DNA of 64,000 nt from Nautilus pompilius (Eukaryota; Mollusca; Cephalopoda; Nautilida; Nautilidae), in NCBI GenBank assembly GCA_018389105.1, contig JACATO010002139.1, positions 62,001-126,000 of the forward strand, written 5' to 3'. A program made the position numbers and the translations under genes. The notes beneath the pieces are model-generated. The model was not told the origin of the DNA. It searched no databases and worked only from the letters and a program-made list of their open reading frames with translations. Below are positions 61,967 to 64,000 of this stretch, piece after piece. The number at the start of each line of letters is the position of its first letter. The first letter of the stretch is position 1.

Positions 61967-63376
61967 GGGGGGATCACCACACAGGAACAAAACAGCTGGC
62001 AACACTGAGAGTGGAATTTTTATAACTTCCTGTTCTTGAAACATCCATAACTGGAATAATCTGCTATCTCCTTTTTATCCATTTCAACAAAAAGACAATC
62101 CATTTTACTTTTAATTTTTAAAAATCTAAAAATATATACACTTATTGTTTAATTTTATCTTGTGCCTAAACAGCGCCAAATATATTTTAAGTATATGCTG
62201 CTCTCTCTGTTTAAGATAACATCATTTTATTAATGACCTGTGTTCCAGGCAACACAAAATTCCAGTCTTCATCTTTTTAAACAAGACGATGTGTATTGGC
62301 ATTCACGCATGTCTTTTGCTTTCAAATTCCACAGTGGGGATTAAATATAAGCAATGTAGTTGTTTTTCATCAATTTGACTCTATCCTTCAGTTGCTAATA
62401 TTTAAATTAACAATGTGTAATGAACATGAAAACAAAGATAGATAATGCCAGAAATTGTGCTTGCAGCAACAGAGAATGACTGACTATTACCAACCAATGC
62501 TCTTTATTATGCATGAAGAGCCAAAGGAGGAAGCTCTAATTCCATCATAAATAAATAAGCAGGCAGACGCGATGAATGCCATTCAGCAGATGTAGTATGA
62601 ATATTGCCCCAATCAATTCTGTACCTGAAATCCAACTCCTCTATAACCAAGTATTAGTAAATGACATTTCTTCAAAGTTTACTTTTTTTAGCAAAAACAA
62701 CATGTATCAGCATGATTTATAGAATAGCAATAATATAGTTTTCTTGTCTTTTTGAGAACTTTCTTAATTCAAGAAAGACAGAAAACCTGAATAAAAGAAA
62801 ACAGTTCATACTGTCTATATGCTTTCTGAAAATATCAGTACAAGAAAGATAAGGACATTAAAAAGAGAATATATCTGTACATCTTTAAAATATTTATGCA
62901 GCAATAAATATTTGTAAATATCCCCCCCCAATTTAATAAATTAAAACCTAAGAAACTGTAATATTAAAAGATATTATATATTAGAATGTTTTGTTTGACA
63001 AGAACTTCAAAGTATTGTGTACAAATATATACCTTCTTTCATATTAAGTTTATTCACACTTATTGTACAAAGCTTTGCTTTTTTCTGTACACAAAATCAT
63101 CTTTTCAATTCTACTTTAACCCATCCTTGCCTTATATGGTTGTACACTAGGAAAATATTATGGATGAGAATGTATGTCCTATAAGACAGCAAGAGGTTAA
63201 CTTAAAATTCTTTGCACTTACATTCTCAAAACAGAACAGATCTGCAGCAGAGGGAATAAAACTTACCTAAATAAACAAGGATCGGTTTCATTACTTTATA
63301 CTAGTTTGCAAAAATATGATTTCTAAAACACTGGAAAAAAAGTTAATAATAATAATATCGTTCTGGTGTAACTTAC

Positions 63377-63490
63377 CTTTTTCTTTTCCTAACAACCTCA
63401 GTGCTGCAATTTCAGAAAAGGTGCAACCTCCCAGAAAGTAAACCAGAACAACTCTGGAACTGGGTTCATCCATTGCGTTGCCTCCTCTGA
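63377..63490 (-). CDS. VPS33B: VPS33B-like penultimate coding exon
   Basis: This 114-nt exon is bounded on the minus strand by a pyrimidine-rich acceptor ending in cag (63491-63493) and a consensus donor gtaagt (63371-63376). It starts with the last two bases of a split codon and ends with the first base of another. The peptide includes [20 protein letters not shown] followed by KEK and a split glycine. The GGCTFSEI and LG(K/R)EKGYRF pattern is the C-terminal signature of VPS33B; VPS33A instead has a GGVTFAEI-type block followed by a different linker. VPS33B is a Sec1/Munc18 protein that partners VIPAS39 (SPE-39) in endosome-to-lysosome and lysosome-related organelle trafficking. Phase and sequence continue exactly into the exon at 57375-57448. 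Earlier exons must lie beyond the right edge of the window. The family call is confident; choosing B over A is slightly less so. Confidence 0.85.
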
Positions 63491-64000
63491 CTGCAAAGAG
63501 AAAGACAAAGATCTAGAAAAGAAAATGACAAACATAATTTTAAAAGGAATCAAAAGCATTCATTCATTCACTCACTCATTTTTTAAATGCTGACAGTTTT
63601 TTTAAAAAACAGCTAATGACTGAATAGAGACCAAAGTGGCAGTACCTGCTAAAAATATTCTACTAAACCTGTTCACAAAGACCACTAAAGGACTAATCAG
63701 TAGAGAATTGTGCACACTTGCATTCTGTATGCACAGGTAAAAATGCTGCTGCTTGTCTTTAGTTTGAAGAGTTTAAAGCAAACTAACTGAAAGTATCTTT
63801 TCTTCTCTGGATGTGACTATGCAATGTTGCTGATAAATAAGATTCTAGAAAATTAAACAAAGAAATAAAGCAATTAATGTGTTGTATGCATCTATATAAT
63901 ATAACAAAGTAAATAGAGTTTATTGGCAAAAAACAAACAAACTGCATAGAGATGAAAAATGCAAAAAGAAAAACTTAGCCTTAGCTTTCAGACAGACAAA
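63491..64000. other. Right-edge intronic DNA of the VPS33B-like gene
   Basis: This stretch is AT-rich and CpG-poor, upstream of the penultimate exon on the minus strand. I see no further exon with plausible splice sites here. A short run of CATT/CACT-like units occurs near 63557-63580. Confidence 0.5.

Larger units (their letters stand above)
57449..63376 (-). other. Last intron of the VPS33B-like gene (5.9 kb)
   Basis: The intron has a GTAAGT donor (63371-63376) and a pyrimidine-rich CAG acceptor (57449-57451). It is AT-rich and almost free of CpG: I count 2 CpG in 59401-60000. It hosts the transposon derivative at 58404-59112 and a short (GA)n at 61943-61966. The short open frames inside show no protein resemblance I can recognise. 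No additional exon is needed, because the flanking exons join in phase within a conserved peptide. Confidence 0.8.

Overview
This window is a stretch of animal nuclear genome. It is AT-rich and gene-poor, has long (GA)n/(CT)n microsatellites, decayed Tc1/mariner transposons and tRNA-derived SINE-like repeats, and holds one split protein-coding gene with consensus splice sites. The transposon types, the repeats and the sharply two-part CpG content suggest an invertebrate with mosaic DNA methylation. A mollusc or another lophotrochozoan is my best guess, but no species-specific marker was seen.

Layout. From 1 to about 52.8 kb the DNA keeps its CpG dinucleotides and I find no convincing conserved exon. 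It contains a Tc1-like fossil (3950-4680, minus strand), a mariner element with both terminal inverted repeats and a transposase broken by three frame changes and a stop (4912-6234), two further Tc1-like fossils (24.2-24.9 kb and 25.22-25.5 kb) and a fourth (51.84-52.86 kb). It also has SINE-like copies at 2.86, 21.85, 33.5 and 50.5 kb, a minisatellite with a perfect 87-bp higher-order unit (37807-37990), a 607-bp GA-rich tract (40603-41209) and several smaller microsatellites. Clusters of transcription-factor-like sites near 11.7-12.0, 15.4, 28.9-29.3, 31.7, 48.45 and 49.8-50.46 kb could be regulatory. One possible two-exon gene start lies at 18221-18569.

From about 52.8 kb to the end the sequence is strongly CpG-depleted. 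This matches the one clear host gene: the last two coding exons of a VPS33B-like Sec1/Munc18 protein on the minus strand (63377-63490 and 57375-57448), joined across a 5.9-kb intron. That intron carries a 709-bp Tc1/mariner deletion derivative (58404-59112) with perfect 30-bp terminal inverted repeats, TA target duplications and an open C-terminal transposase frame. A CpG-decayed tRNA-derived SINE lies downstream of the gene at about 55.2-55.4 kb.

How the parts relate: the only inferred working gene is VPS33B, an endosomal/lysosomal trafficking factor. Everything else is mobile-element debris, simple repeats or possible cis-regulatory DNA. I found no CRISPR array, operon, rRNA gene or intact tRNA gene, and no convincing new multi-gene system. 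Family assignments rest on reading the sequence by eye, without database searches.
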